Source: Cinclus cinclus | Taxonomy: Eukaryota > Chordata > Aves > Passeriformes > Cinclidae | Direction: 5' to 3' | Assembly: GCF_963662255.1 (NCBI RefSeq) | Contig: NC_085055.1 | Span: 1,829,602-1,893,601 of the forward strand | Length of the DNA: 64,000 nt | Part shown: piece by piece, positions 11,701 through 23,225 of the stretch | How the letters are laid out: each line of letters begins with the position of its first letter | How positions within the stretch are numbered: position 1 is the first letter of the stretch | The notes under the pieces: model-generated | Databases searched by the model: none | The model's input: the letters and a program-made list of their open reading frames with translations, nothing else | What the model was told of the DNA's origin: nothing | Program-made: the position numbers and the translations under genes

Positions 11701-14700
11701 GTCCCAAAGGGTGTCCCCAAGGACGTCACCAGTGGTGTCCCCAAGGGAGAATCCAGGGGTGTCCCCAGTGATATCCCCAGGGGTGTCTCCAGGGATGTCC
11801 CCAAGGGAGAATCCAGGGATGTCCCCAGTGATATCTCCAGGGGTGTCTCCAGGGATGTCCCCAAGGGTGTCCCCAGGGGTGTCCCAAAGGATGTCCCCAG
11901 GGATGTCCCCAAGGACATCACCAGGGATATCACCAGGGGTGTCCCAAAGGATGTACCCAAAGATGTCCCCAGTGGTGTCCCCAAGGATATCACCAGGGGT
12001 GTCCCAAAGGGTGTCCCCAGGGATGTCCCCAGGGGTGTCACATCCCCTCCTGGGTGGCTCTGGCTGGCAGGGGTGTCACCCATGGAGAGCAGAGCTGGAG
12101 AAGGGGCCGGCTCCAGGAGCTGGAAGTTCTGGGAGCAGCGAAGGAGAGGCTGGAGGCTGGCGCTGCCTTCAGGCTGCTCATCCTCGGAGCTGGAATCTGC
12201 TCATCCCAGCCTGGAGCGTTCCTGCCCCGCTCCAGGGCTGTCACCACCCCCTCAGCCCCAATTCCAGCAAATATTCCTGACCCTGCTCCTCTGGGAGCCC
12301 TCGGCTCGGTTTTGTGTTGATGGCTGAGCTGCCTTTGGTGGAGTCACTGCTGCCTGTTTGTGATGGGGGCATGGAAAACAGGGGCAAAGGAAGGAAAAAG
12401 CAAAATATTGGAAGGAAACGGCAAAATATTGCAAGGAAATAGCAAAATATTGGAAGGAAACAACAAAATATTGGAAGGAAACCGTGAAATGTTGGAAGGA
12501 AACAATAAAATATTAGAAGAAAACAGTAAATATTGGAATAAAGCAGTAAAATATTGGAAGGAAGCAGTAAATGTTGGAATAAAGCAGTAAAATACTGGAA
12601 TGAAGCAGTAAAATACTGGAATGAAGCAGTAAATATTGGAATAAAGCAGTAAATATTGGAATAAAGGAGTAAATACTGGAATAGAGCGTTAAAATATTGG
12701 AATGAAGCAGTAAAGTACTGGAATAAAGCAGTAAAATATTGAAAGGAATCAGTAAATACTGGAATAAAGCAGTAAATACTGGAAGGAATCAGTAAATACT
12801 AGAAGGAACCTGTAAATTCTGGAAGGAATCCGTAAATTCTGGAAGGAATCAGTAAATACTGGAATAAATCAGTAAATTCTAGAAGGAATCAGTAAATACT
12901 GGAAGGAATCAGTAAATACTGGAATAAATCAGTAAATACTGGAAGGAACCAGTAAATTCTGGAAGGAACCTGTAAATACTGGAATAAATCAGTAAATATT
13001 GGAATAAATCAGTAAATTCTGGAAGGAACCAGTAAATTCTGGAAGGAACCAGTGAATTCTGGAAGGAACCAGTAAACACTGGAATAAATCAGTAAATATT
13101 GGAATAAATCAGTAAATACAGGAATAAATCAGTAAATTCTGGAATAAATCAGTAAATACTGGAAGGAACCAGTAAATTCTGGAAGGAACCTGTAAATACT
13201 GGAATAAATCAGTAAATATTGGAATAAATCAGTAAATACTGGAAGGAACCAGTAAATTCTGGAAGGAACCAGTGAATTCTGGAAGGAACCAGTAAACACT
13301 GGAATAAATCAGTAAATATTGGAATAAATCAGTAGATACAGGAATAAATCAGTAAATACTGGAAGGAACCAGTAAATTCTGGAAGGAACCAGTAAATTCT
13401 GGAATAAATCAGTAAATATTGGAATAAATCAGTAAATTCTGGAAGGAACCAGTAAATTCTGGAAGGAACCAGTAAACACTGGAATAAATCAGTAAATATT
13501 GGAATAAATCAGTAGATACAGGAATAAATCAGTAAATTCTGGAAGGAACCAGTAAATTCTGGAATAAATCAGTAGATACAGGAATAAATCAGTAAATTCT
13601 GGAAGGAATCAGTAAATTCTGGAATAAATCAGTAAATACTGGAAGGAACCAGTAAATTCTGGAAGGAACCTGTAAATACTGGAATAAATCAGTAAATATT
13701 GGAATAAATCAGTAAATTCTGGAAGGAACCAGTGAATTCTGGAAGGAACCAGTAAATTCTGGAAGGAACCAGTAAATACTGGAATAAATCAGTAAATTCT
13801 GGAAGGAACCAGTGAATTCTGGAAGGAACCAGTAAACACTGGAATAAATCAGTAAATATTGGAATAAATCAGTAAATACAGGAATAAATCAGTAAATTCT
13901 GGAAGGAACCAGTAAATTCTGGAATAAATCAGTAAATACTGGAATAAATCAGTAAATATTGGAATAAATCAGTAGATACAGGAATAAATCAGTAAATACT
14001 GGAAGGAACCAGTAAATTCTGGAAGGAACCAGTGAATTCTGGAAGGAACCAGTAAATTCTGGAATAAATCAGTAAATACTGGAATAAATCAGTAAATATT
14101 GGAATAAATCAGTAGATACAGGAATAAATCAGTAAATACTGGAAGGAACCAGTAAATACTGGAAGGAACCAGTAAATTCTGGAATAAATCAGTAAATGCT
14201 GGAATAAATCAGTAAATATTGGAATAAATCAGTAAATACTGGAATAAATCAGTAAATTCTGGAAGGAACCAGTAAATTCTGGAAGGAACCAGTGAATTCT
14301 GGAAGGAACCAGTAAATTCTGGAAGGAACCAGTAAATACTGGAATAAATCAGTAAATACTGGAATAAATCAGTAAATTCTGGAAGGAACCAGTGAATTCT
14401 GGAAGGAACCAGTAAATTCTGGAAGGAACCAGTAATTTCTGGAAGGAACCAGTAAATTCTGGAAGGAACCAGTAAATTCTGGAATAAATCAGTAAATATT
14501 GGAATAAATCAGTAGATACAGGAATAAATCAATAAATACTGGAAGGAACCAGTAAAAACTGGAATAAATCAGTAAATATTGGAATAAATCAGTAAATATT
14601 GGAATAAATCAGTAAATATTGGAATAAACCAGTAGATACAGGAATAAATCAGTAAATTCTGGAAGGAACCAGTAAATTCTGGAAGGAACCAGTAAATTCT

Positions 14701-17165
14701 GGAATGAACCAGTAAATACTGGAATAAATCAGTAAATATTGGAATAAATCAGTAAATATTGGAATAAATCAGTAAATTCTGGAAGGAACCAGTAAATTCT
14801 GGAAGGAACCAGTAAATACTGGAATAAATCAGTAAATATTGGAATAAATCAGTAAATATTGGAATAAATCAGTAAATTCTGGAAGGAACCAGTAAATTCT
14901 GGAAGGAACCAGTAAATTCTGGAATAAATCAGTAAATACTGGAATAAATCAGTAGATACTGGAATAAATCAGTAAATATTGGAATAAATCAGTAAATATT
15001 GGAATAAATCAGTAAATTCTGGAAGGAACCAGTAAATACTGGAAGGAACCAGTAAATGTGGAGCATTTCTTCGCAGCTGCCGCACATGCCTCACATAAGT
15101 GAATGCCTGATGAAGAGGAGTTTGAAGCCCGCCGACCTGCGGGACATGACCGTGGGGCAGCTGACGGTGATTGTCAACGACCTGCACTCCCAGATCGAGG
15201 GTGAGTGCTGCTGGTGTCCTTACCGTGCCCCCCCGGTGTCCTTGACCCCCAGTGTCGGGGACACTCGGGGACACCCTGCCTGCAAAGGCTCTCCCAGCCC
15301 GGGGCGCTGCGGAGCCTCCGTCCCCGCACGCATTCAAAACCCGGCGGATGCGGCGCTCGCTGCGGGAAAAATCCCATCGTGGGATCCCCCCAGGATATCC
15401 CAGATTCCTCATTCCCATTCCTCATTCCCAAATTCCTCGTTCCCAAATTCCTCATTGCCATTTCTCATTCCCAAATTCCTCGTTCCCTTTTCTCATTCCT
15501 AAATTCCTCATTCCTAAATTCCTCATTGCCATTTCTCACTCCCAAATTTCTCATTTCCATTTCTCATTCCCAATTCTCATTCCCAAATTCCTCATTGCCA
15601 TTTCTCATTCCCTAATTTCTCATTTCCATTTCTCATTCCCAATTCTCATTCCCAAATTCCTCATTGCCATTTCTCATTCCCTAATTTCTCCTTCCCATTT
15701 CTCCTTCCCAAATTTCTCATTGCCAAATTTCTCATTGCCATTTATCATTGCCATTTCTCATTCCCATTTCTCATTGCCAAATTTCTCATTGCCAAATTTC
15801 TCATTGCCATTTCTCATTCTCAAATTTCTCATTCCCAAATTTCTTGTTGCCATTTCTCATTCTCATTTCTCATTCCCATTTCTCATTCCCAAATTTCTCA
15901 TTCCCATTTCTCATTCCCATTTCTCATTGCCAAATTTCTCATTGCCAAATTTCTCATTGCCATTTCTCATTCTCAAATTTCTCATTCCCAAATTTCTCTC
16001 TGCCTGGATCAGGTTTGAACGAGGAGCTGGTGCAGCTGCTGCTGATCCGGGACGAGCTGCACACGGAGCAGGATGCCATGCTGGTGGACATCGAGGACCT
16101 CACCAGGTCAGGCAGGGCTTGTTCTCCTCCCACAAATCCCAATTTCCCATCTGAGGCTTTTCCCCCGGCAGAATTTTGGGAATGAAGCTTTTGCCGGGTA
16201 GGATACTGGGCAGGGATTCCTCCCTGGGAGGGTGGGGATGGATGGGATGGAATTCCCAGAGAAGCTGGGGCTGCTCCTGGATCCCTGGGAATGTCCAGGT
16301 GTGGGACAGGGACCTGTCTTGGCCACCAGGAGGGCTGGACAAGGGGGACGCCTTTGGGAATTGCTTATAATTTAATTATAATGAGAATATATTTAATATT
16401 TAATAACTGATAAAAATCCATCTCCTGACATTTTTGCCATTCCTGGCACCAAAAGGCTCAGGAGGCATTTTTGTATGGGATAATCAGGGATGGGCTTCAG
16501 AAATCCAGAATGTTCCAAAATATTCGGAATATTTCATTCAGAAATGTGAATATTTGGGATGAAAGGAGCTGGGAAAGAAGAGGCCCTGGGTAGGGTCAGC
16601 ACACCAGGACTGTGATTCCAAACTGAAGCACTGGGGTTTGGGAAAAAAAATACTGAAGATCAGGTGGAGAGGGGGAAGTTTGGGATGGGAGCTGGAGCTC
16701 AGCCAGTGCCACCACAGATCCTGGGCCCTCCCTTCTCCTGGGAAGGTTGGTAAATGGAATTTTTTGGTTTTGGGAATGCTGAGGGTACTGAGCTGTCCCC
16801 ATCACCCCTCTGCTATTCATAAATGGAATTTTATTTATTTTTTTTGGGGAATGCTGAGGGCACTGAGCTCTCCCCATCACCCCTCTTCTATTTGGAGCTA
16901 AAGTCATTTCCCCCAAATCCCTATGGGAAGAGAGGGAAAAATCTCATTTATCCCAAAAGGTAGCTCTCCTCCTGCCAGGAGATCCAGAAGAAAATTGTAT
17001 TTTCCCACATAAAAAAACCCCAAACCCAATTCCCAGCTGGCAGCTGGAGAGGGTGGGTTGGGTTTTCCATGTTTTCCTTGGCCTAGGGAATAACATCCCC
17101 TGCCTGTCCCCAGGCACGCCGAGAGCCAGCAGAAGCACATGGCAGAGAAGATGCCAGCCAAGTGA
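8658..17165 (+). CDS. SCHIP1: SCHIP1 (schwannomin-interacting protein 1), last six coding exons
   Basis: Six exons join in one frame to 234 codons plus stop: 8658-8776, 10722-10839, 11468-11665, 15077-15200, 16013-16106 and 17114-17165. All have AG/GT borders and matching phases (2, 0, 0, 1, 2). The protein opens with [20 protein letters not shown], includes the acidic stretch [18 protein letters not shown], and ends in a coiled-coil-rich region with [20 protein letters not shown] and the C-terminus [10 protein letters not shown] recognise this as nearly identical to mammalian SCHIP1, which binds merlin/NF2 and ankyrin-G and acts at the axon initial segment and nodes of Ranvier. The 5' exons (SCHIP1-specific first exon, IQCJ part) are outside the window or not visible, so the product is 5'-partial here. 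The last residue before the stop is Lys, as in the family. Introns are unusually rich in tandem arrays. Confidence 0.95.
9060..9240 (+). mobile_element. CR1 LINE 3' fragment
   Basis: Contains GCCCAGAGCAGCCGTGGCTG, GGGACAGTGGGAGG and TTTAAGATCCCTCCCAACCC, ending near GATTCTGG, in the usual CR1 tail order. Confidence 0.75.
9825..9975 (-). mobile_element. CR1 LINE 3' fragment, reverse orientation
   Basis: GGTTGGAAGGGACCTT, GGCAGGGACACCTTCCACTA and CTGGCCTGGAACAG occur in the reverse-complement CR1 order. Confidence 0.75.
10926..11139. repeat. (CCCTT)n pentanucleotide array, about 43 copies
   Basis: A nearly perfect pyrimidine-only run lies 87 bp after the donor of the SCHIP1 exon ending at 10839. 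Homopurine/homopyrimidine mirror symmetry makes it a candidate triplex (H-DNA) former. Confidence 0.97.
11468..11665 (+). CDS. SCHIP1: SCHIP1 exon (acidic region and first helix)
   Basis: A 66-codon exon in phase 0 on both sides, from [11 protein letters not shown] to KKSPVADL. It includes the acidic cluster [11 protein letters not shown] and the Lys/Ala/Met-rich helix [19 protein letters not shown]. The donor GTAAGT is strong. A 15-bp minisatellite starts about 20 bp after the donor. Confidence 0.93.
11686..12042. repeat. 15-bp minisatellite (GTGTCCCCAGGGATG-like)
   Basis: About two dozen 15-bp units (5-residue periodicity) follow the SCHIP1 donor at 11665. They keep an open frame continuous with the exon, but the GTAAGT donor and the homologous next exon show they are intronic. 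Confidence 0.93.
12384..15056. repeat. 2.7-kb 20-bp minisatellite (GGAAGGAACCAGTAAATTCT)
   Basis: About 130 units alternate between GGAAGGAACCAGTAAATTCT and GGAATAAATCAGTAAATAYT types. From about 12,781 to 15,056 the unit start stays in one 20-bp register with no net insertion or deletion. The array fills most of one SCHIP1 intron and ends about 20 bp before the acceptor at 15076. Stops occur in every frame. Confidence 0.97.
15077..15200 (+). CDS. SCHIP1: SCHIP1 exon ([14 protein letters not shown]...)
   Basis: The acceptor TTCTTCGCAG leads into CTGCCGCACATGCCT. The exon encodes [14 protein letters not shown] and the segment [20 protein letters not shown]. It ends ATCGAGG|GTGAGT (phase 1). 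The 20-bp array of the preceding intron stops only about 20 bp before this acceptor. Confidence 0.93.
15403..16000. repeat. Minisatellite of ATTTCTCATTCCCAA units
   Basis: About 15-bp pyrimidine-rich units (CATTGCCATTTCTCATTCCC variants) occupy nearly the whole SCHIP1 intron and merge into the pyrimidine tract of the acceptor at 16012. Confidence 0.93.
16107..17113 (+). other. Last SCHIP1 intron, mostly unique
   Basis: Contains a short CR1-like scrap (about 16230-16330) and a roughly 110-bp tandem duplication near 16750-16900, marked by two copies of GGGAATGCTGAGGG and two of CCCCATCACCCCTCT. Confidence 0.55.
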
Positions 17166-17860
17166 AGCCCTGCTCCTGCCTCTGCCCAGGGAATTCCAGA
17201 ATTCCGGAATTCCAGAGTCCCAGTGTTGCTCATTGACCGTGTCTGAAGCTTTCTGTCTGGTGATTGGCCTCTGCTTCTTAATTTATTTTCATTTTTTTAC
17301 TCGTGCCACTAAATATCAGGCATTTTAATAATAATAATGTTGTTATTATTATTATTACTATTATTATTATTATTATTACAGAAACAAAGAGAATTGTACA
17401 GTACTTATAACATTATAAATCGTGGGCGAGAAGAGAGGGGTAGTTTAACTTTATTTTTTGGTTGTTTAGAGGGTTTTTTTTGTTTTTTTTTTTGGAGGGG
17501 GGGTGTGTGGGGGTTGGATGATATTTTACCATTGACTACTTTTTTATTCCTCACTGTAGTTTTCAAATAAAGAACCTGTTCTTGACGGTGCTATACAAGT
17601 CAACAACAACAACAAAAAAAATAAAATAAAATCCATGCCTGCCTCGTAGTGACGTCGTAGCTTTCAGTAATCTTTACATTTTACTCAGTTCTCAGCATTT
17701 TTTTGGGGAATGTTGACTACCTGACATTCGTTTTTAGGTGTGCTATTAACACTCGGCGGGGTGCAGAGAGTTGGAAGTTTTCTGTATAAAGCTGTAAAAT
17801 AAAAATTACCACCATTGTTTCCTATGACACGTCTGTTTGTTGCCAAGGGCGGGGGTGAAT
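17166..17860 (+). other. SCHIP1: SCHIP1 3' UTR with polyadenylation signals
   Basis: The stretch after the SCHIP1 stop is AT-rich and non-coding. It holds an ATT run (17326-17380) and a first AATAAA at 17566-17571. Further A/T-rich AATAAA-like signals lie near 17620 and 17798. I place the main 3' end near 17.58-17.82 kb by signal only, since no transcript data are available. Confidence 0.6.
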
Positions 17861-18902
17861 TTGCTGGTGGATCCTCCAATTAAATTTTAATTTATCATCA
17901 CCAGAAAAAGTGGTGATAACTTTATTTATTTATTTATTTATTTATTTATTTTTTGCCTCACCTGAAGCTGAGAGAAGGGAGGGGTTTTGTAGAGTGATTT
18001 ATTTGTGAGCTCCAAGGTTCTTCTGTAACACTGAGCCCTGGATTTGGGGTGGCTGGAAGCAGCAGACACACACCCCAGGTGGGGTTTTTTTCATGAATAA
18101 TGAAATGAATAATTTGAATGAATAATTTTAGGAATTTAAAAAAAAGAAGAAGAAGATATGTTTTTTAAAAAGTGCAGCAAATTAAATGGATTAAATACGG
18201 AATTCCTCACTCTGCCTTCAGGAGAGGGGACACTGGGACAATATCACTTTGTCTCCATCTCTCTTTTATTGGATTTAAAGCTGGAAGAACACAGCCAGCC
18301 TTTCCTAAATCCCAGCCTGCTGCTCCCAGCAGCTTTTTTACCTTTTAATTCTCATTTCCTCGGGGGCAAATCCATCCCAGCCAAGGCTGTGCCTGATGAC
18401 TTATTCAGGGTGTTTGCAAAAAGCCTCAGCTGCATTAAAATTTCATCCCCTGCCAGCAATGGCTTTTATTAAAGCTTTTTTTTATTATTATTTTTTTTTT
18501 TTTTTTCAGAAAGGGCAGGGTTGGAAGCAGCCCTCGGAGGGGTTTGGGGGCTGGCATGGGAGTTGGTTTAATTTAGAATTTGGGGAGCAGGGAGTCATTG
18601 GATGGATTAGGAGCCCCCACCTGCAGCCCAGGAAAGAAAAAAATCAAGCCTTTTGTATCCTATTTTTAAATCTGTGCAGAAAATACAGAGAAATATTGGG
18701 GTGTTGGTTTCCCTGCAGCTCTCGGCAAATGGGGAGAGCTGCTGGGTTTAAATTTTCCCTCTAAAAGTTAAATTTCCCCTCTAAAAGTAATTTTTTTTCC
18801 CCTCTAAACCTCCAAATCTTCAGTGTCTGCCCCCAAATCAATTCCGTGCAGTGTTTAAATGAAAAGCCCCAAATACACAAAGTTTGCTCTCACCTTTTAA
18901 GG

Positions 18903-18933
<31 letters not shown>

Positions 18934-19719
18934 CCCCTGGGTGCTCCTGGGGAATCCCACAGCTCCCCCTGGCATCATCCAGCTCTGGAGCTCCTGGAAA
19001 GGCTGGAATTCCATTCCCTTCCTCAGTGCCTTTGACTTGCTGGAGACAATTTGTTATTCCACTCACCCACCTATGGTTTTCCCCATGCTATCCTGGAGGA
19101 ATTGAGTTTTTCCAAGGAAAAAATCCTGTTCTGGTTCTCCTTGGCTCGGTGTCCCGAGGGGTGGGACAATGCTGGGATGGATGGATTAAAGGATATTTGT
19201 GAAAGAACAAGGATCTGCTGTGGTTTCTGAGCAAGGTTTTGTGTTGGTGTTTCATTCCTGGTCCCACTTGGAGCCTCCTGCATCCTCCTGGGTGGGTTTT
19301 TGATTCCCCAAAAAAAGCACCTCCCACAGGATGCCAGGCTGGGAATTGTTTTCCACAACGTTCCTCAATATTTCTAAATCCCATCCTAAAGCCAGCTGTG
19401 CCTGAAGAGCCTGAAATGCTGCATTAAATGAGAAAACAAGCCCCAAATCACCCTCATGCTTGAGCCGAGGTCCTGCCAGCCTGGGTTCCATCACCTTTGG
19501 GAACTGGGATGAGCTTTGTGAGCCAGCTGTGCAGTTTTGGGTCCCCCTTTTTTGGGGGGTTTTCTGCCCTTTTTTTTTTTTGTTGTTGTTGTTCGTTTTT
19601 GGCTCCCCCTCTCCAGCAGCTGCTGGGTGTGCAGAGCAGCATCTCCCAAGACAGAGGCACAACCATGGAGTGGGAGCATGGAAAAAAACGAACAAAAAAG
19701 AGAAAAAAAAGGGAATTTA

Positions 19720-19860
19720 TGGCTGTTCCATCCCTGGAAATGTCCCGGGCCAGGCCGGACAGGGAATCACCCTGGGATCCTGGGAGGTGTCCGTGCCCAT
19801 GGCAGGGATGGAACGAGCTGATTTTAATGTCCCTCCCAACCCAAAAATTCCATAAAACCC
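19720..19860 (+). mobile_element. CR1 LINE 3' fragment
   Basis: Contains GGCTGTTCCATCCCTGGAAA, GGGAGGTGTCCGTGCCCATG and AATGTCCCTCCCAACCCAAA in CR1 tail order. Confidence 0.75.
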
Positions 19861-21589
19861 ACACACGCTGCCTTAAGCTCTTCCCCCCGCTCCAGTCGCG
19901 AGGCATTAATGAACTTGTGATAATTAGGCACAGATGAGACCCTTTGGGATGGGGGGCTCTCCCTCCGTGTGCCTCCTGTCCCCTCCTGCCCCAGGACATC
20001 CCTGCTGCTCCTCACCCTGCCAGGGAAGATGAACAGCTCCCAGATTTTCCCTCTCCGAAGCAAAGCCACCCTTCAGCCCGGGGAGGCTCCGTGGGCTGGG
20101 GCTGACATCCCTCCTGTGTCCCTGCACATCCCACAGCCCTTCCCACCGAGTTTCTCCTCCTTCTTCCCATAGAGCAAAGGAAAATCTCGTGTGCAGAGCT
20201 CTCATCCTCCTCTGCTGCTCCAGGGCTGAGCAGGGACATCCTGTGGGAATTGTCCAGCTGGGATCAAATCAGCTCAAATCTGCATTTCTGGGATCAAATC
20301 TGCTCAAATCTGCTTTTCCTTGGTGGGATCAGCCCTTCCCTTTTCACTCAGATCCACCAGCAGCTCCTTCCCAGTGGGAAAATATTGGTAAAAGTCTCTT
20401 CTTGGTTGTGGAGGAGAAAAAAAAAACAAAAAAAGGATCCAAAAGGATTTATTCCAGGTTCTGAGCCATGCCAGGCTCTCCTGCTCCATGGATTTTAGTG
20501 TTTGGTGCCAGGCTGGGATTGCTGATGGAGAAAATGCCATGGAGGGCTGGGAACAAAACCCAGGCACCACGGTGACCCTGGGCACAGCCCTGAGCTTCCC
20601 AAGGAGAGCACATCTGGGGAAGAAACCTTACATGGAGAGTGAAGCGTCCTCATCCGTCTGAAAAATGGGAATTGCAGTTTTATGTGGATCTCTGGTGCTG
20701 TTCCAGGCAGCTCAACTCAGCTCAGCTCAGCTCAGCTCAGCTCAGCTCAGCTCAGCTCTCCTCTGCTTCCAGGCAGGACTGTGGGAGAAGGAATTCCCCC
20801 ACCGTGGGCAAAGATAACCCCAGACACCAATCTGGAAAAATCCCACCACATGCTCAGGGAATTTTTTGCTGGAATCACTCCTGGCTGAGGGGACTGACCC
20901 CCCCAAAGCAAGGCCCAGAGCTGGGAATGGCTCTGCAGCTCCCAAACCACACGGAGAAGGATTTTTTGGGAGCTGGGGAGGGATCCCCATCACTGTGCCA
21001 GAGCACCTTGGGATCTGGGAAGAGAAAGGACAAATCCCGGTGTTCCTGGGACGGCCCTGCAGGAGAAGTTTGGGGCTGGGAGATGGCACCAGAGCTGTGC
21101 AATCATTTTTGGGATGCCCAGATCAGCTCAGCCCCCTCGGGAATGGTTTGGGCTCCCCACAAAGCCCCACAGCTGGATGTCACTGTAATACACTGAACAT
21201 CTGGATCTGGCAAAAACTGGGATTTGTTTAATGATTTGTTGTTGTTGTTGTTTCTTTCTGTTTCATTTGTGGGGAAATGACACTGGCTGCTCTCTGCAGA
21301 TCCCAGTGCCCAGCTCTGGAGTGAAATCCTTTTTCATTTTCTGCATCATTTGAATAAAACCCAGTGTTTATTTTTTGCCATGGAAGCCACGAGGGTGGGA
21401 AGGTTCTCCCGGGCTCTGCCAGCTCCTCCACAGCAGCAGCTGCCCCTGGGAGGAGAGGAAGCCCTGGATGTCACCCACATCCCGGGATGTGGGAATAAAC
21501 GGGATAATCCTGTGCCCTCTGTGACCTGGGGGTCCCTCCCTGGGCTCCCAGCCCACCACAGCCTCCCCAGCTCCAGGAACCACCCCAAA

Positions 21590-21850
21590 ATCATGGAATG
21601 GTTTGGCTTGGCAGGGAAATCTCACCTCATTCCCATGGCAGGAACAGCTCCCACTGTCCCAGGCTACTCCCAGCCCCCGCGTCCAACCCGGACCCTGCCA
21701 GCGATCCAGGGGCAGCCACAGCTCTGGGAATTCCATCCCAGCCCCTCCCCACCCTCCCAGGGAAGGATTTCCTCCCGAATTCCCACCAGTCCCTGTCCTC
21801 TGGCAGTGGGAATCCATTCCCCCTGGTCAAATGTCCCTCTCTGGCTCTCC
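21590..21850 (-). mobile_element. CR1 LINE 3' fragment, reverse orientation
   Basis: CATGGAATGGTTTGG, TCCCATGGCAGG, GATCCAGGGGCAGCCACAGC and CCACCCTCCCAGGGAAGGA occur in reverse CR1 order. Confidence 0.75.
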
Positions 21851-22854
21851 TGCAGCTTTCCCACTCATTGGTTAAGGGGCAGGACCGCTCCCTTTCCCAC
21901 CTTTCCCACCTTCCCCAGCATTCCCACAAAACTCCGGGAGCTCTAATCCATTTTTGGTCAGCTCCTCATTTCCCTTAATTACCATTTCCACCTCACCAAG
22001 GCACAGCAAACCCATTAAATGTGACCGTGCAGGGTAAATTCCTGCCGGGAGAGTGCCCGACCTGCAGGAGGAGCGGTGAAATCCTGGCCACAGCATTCCT
22101 GGGAATCGCTGCTGCCAAATCCACGTCCTTGGGACTGGAGCCCAGGGACTTCTGTGCCCGTGGGTGACCCCAGCAGCTCTCAGGCATTCCCAGGGCTCTG
22201 AGCTCTGCATCTCCTCAGCTTGCTCAGCTTCTGGCCTGGCACAGCTTCCCTGGGACAGAATGGAGAATTCCAGCATTAAGGGCACTTGGGAAATTATGTG
22301 ACATCGAAAAAATGCTGAAAAAAAATAAAAATCTCCCTGATCAGCTCCAGCTCTTCCCATATCAGATTCCTTTCTTTTCTCCAGGTGCAAAGCCAGTGTG
22401 AGGTGAAAGGGCAAATCCAAACCCGGCAAGGAGCGAATTCCTGCTTTCCCCCCATCCCTGCTTCCCTCGTGCCTGCCCAGCACAGCACCCACAGCCTGGA
22501 GGTGACAGGGGCGGGCGAGGAGCAGAAAAAGCACCCAGAGCTGAGAAATTGCTGTCAAGGGTGAAAACTGAAAGCGAGAGAGAAAGAGCTCCCCGAAAGT
22601 GCCACGAAACCACGGGCACAGCTGGGCACAGCTGGCACCAGCCCCACTCATCCTCAGGGTGATTTTGGGGCCGGACAGGCAGGATGAGCTCGCAGGATTC
22701 CCAAAATTCCAGCGGGATGCACCTGCTGGAGGCCCCACCCCTCCCTGCAGCTCCATCCAGCCCCTGCTGGTGCTTCCTGAAGGTTTTTATTCCTGTTAAT
22801 TCCGCGGGAATTTTTAAACAGACCCCTCAGGGCTGATGGACCCACACGGAGCCA

Positions 22855-23225
22855 TAAAATCCTGGAATGGGTTGGGTTGGGAAATGACCCTAAATCCCAG
22901 TTCCACGGGCAGGGAAATGGGAATAATTAAAGATCTGTGGGCTGGGCTGTGATGTTCCTTTGTGTTCATTCTGTGGAATCATAAAATCGTGGAATGGTTT
23001 GGGTTTCTTTGGGTTGGAAGGGACCTCAAAGCTCATCCAGTTCCACCTCCCACTATCCGAGGGTGCTCCAAGCCCCATCCAGCCTCTCCTTGGACACTTC
23101 CAGCCATGAGGAATCCAAAGTTTTCTCTGGGAATCCACAGTTTCTCTGGGCTGGGGCCTCCCCACCCTCCCAGGGAAGAATTTCTCCCTGTATCTGCTCC
23201 TCCCAACTCAGTGGGAGAAATTCCC
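22855..23225 (-). mobile_element. Two adjacent CR1 LINE 3' fragments, reverse orientation
   Basis: A short piece (22855-22925) and a longer one (22975-23225) both begin with a TAAAATC.TGGAATGG motif, followed by GGTTGGAAGGGACCTCAAAG. Confidence 0.75.
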
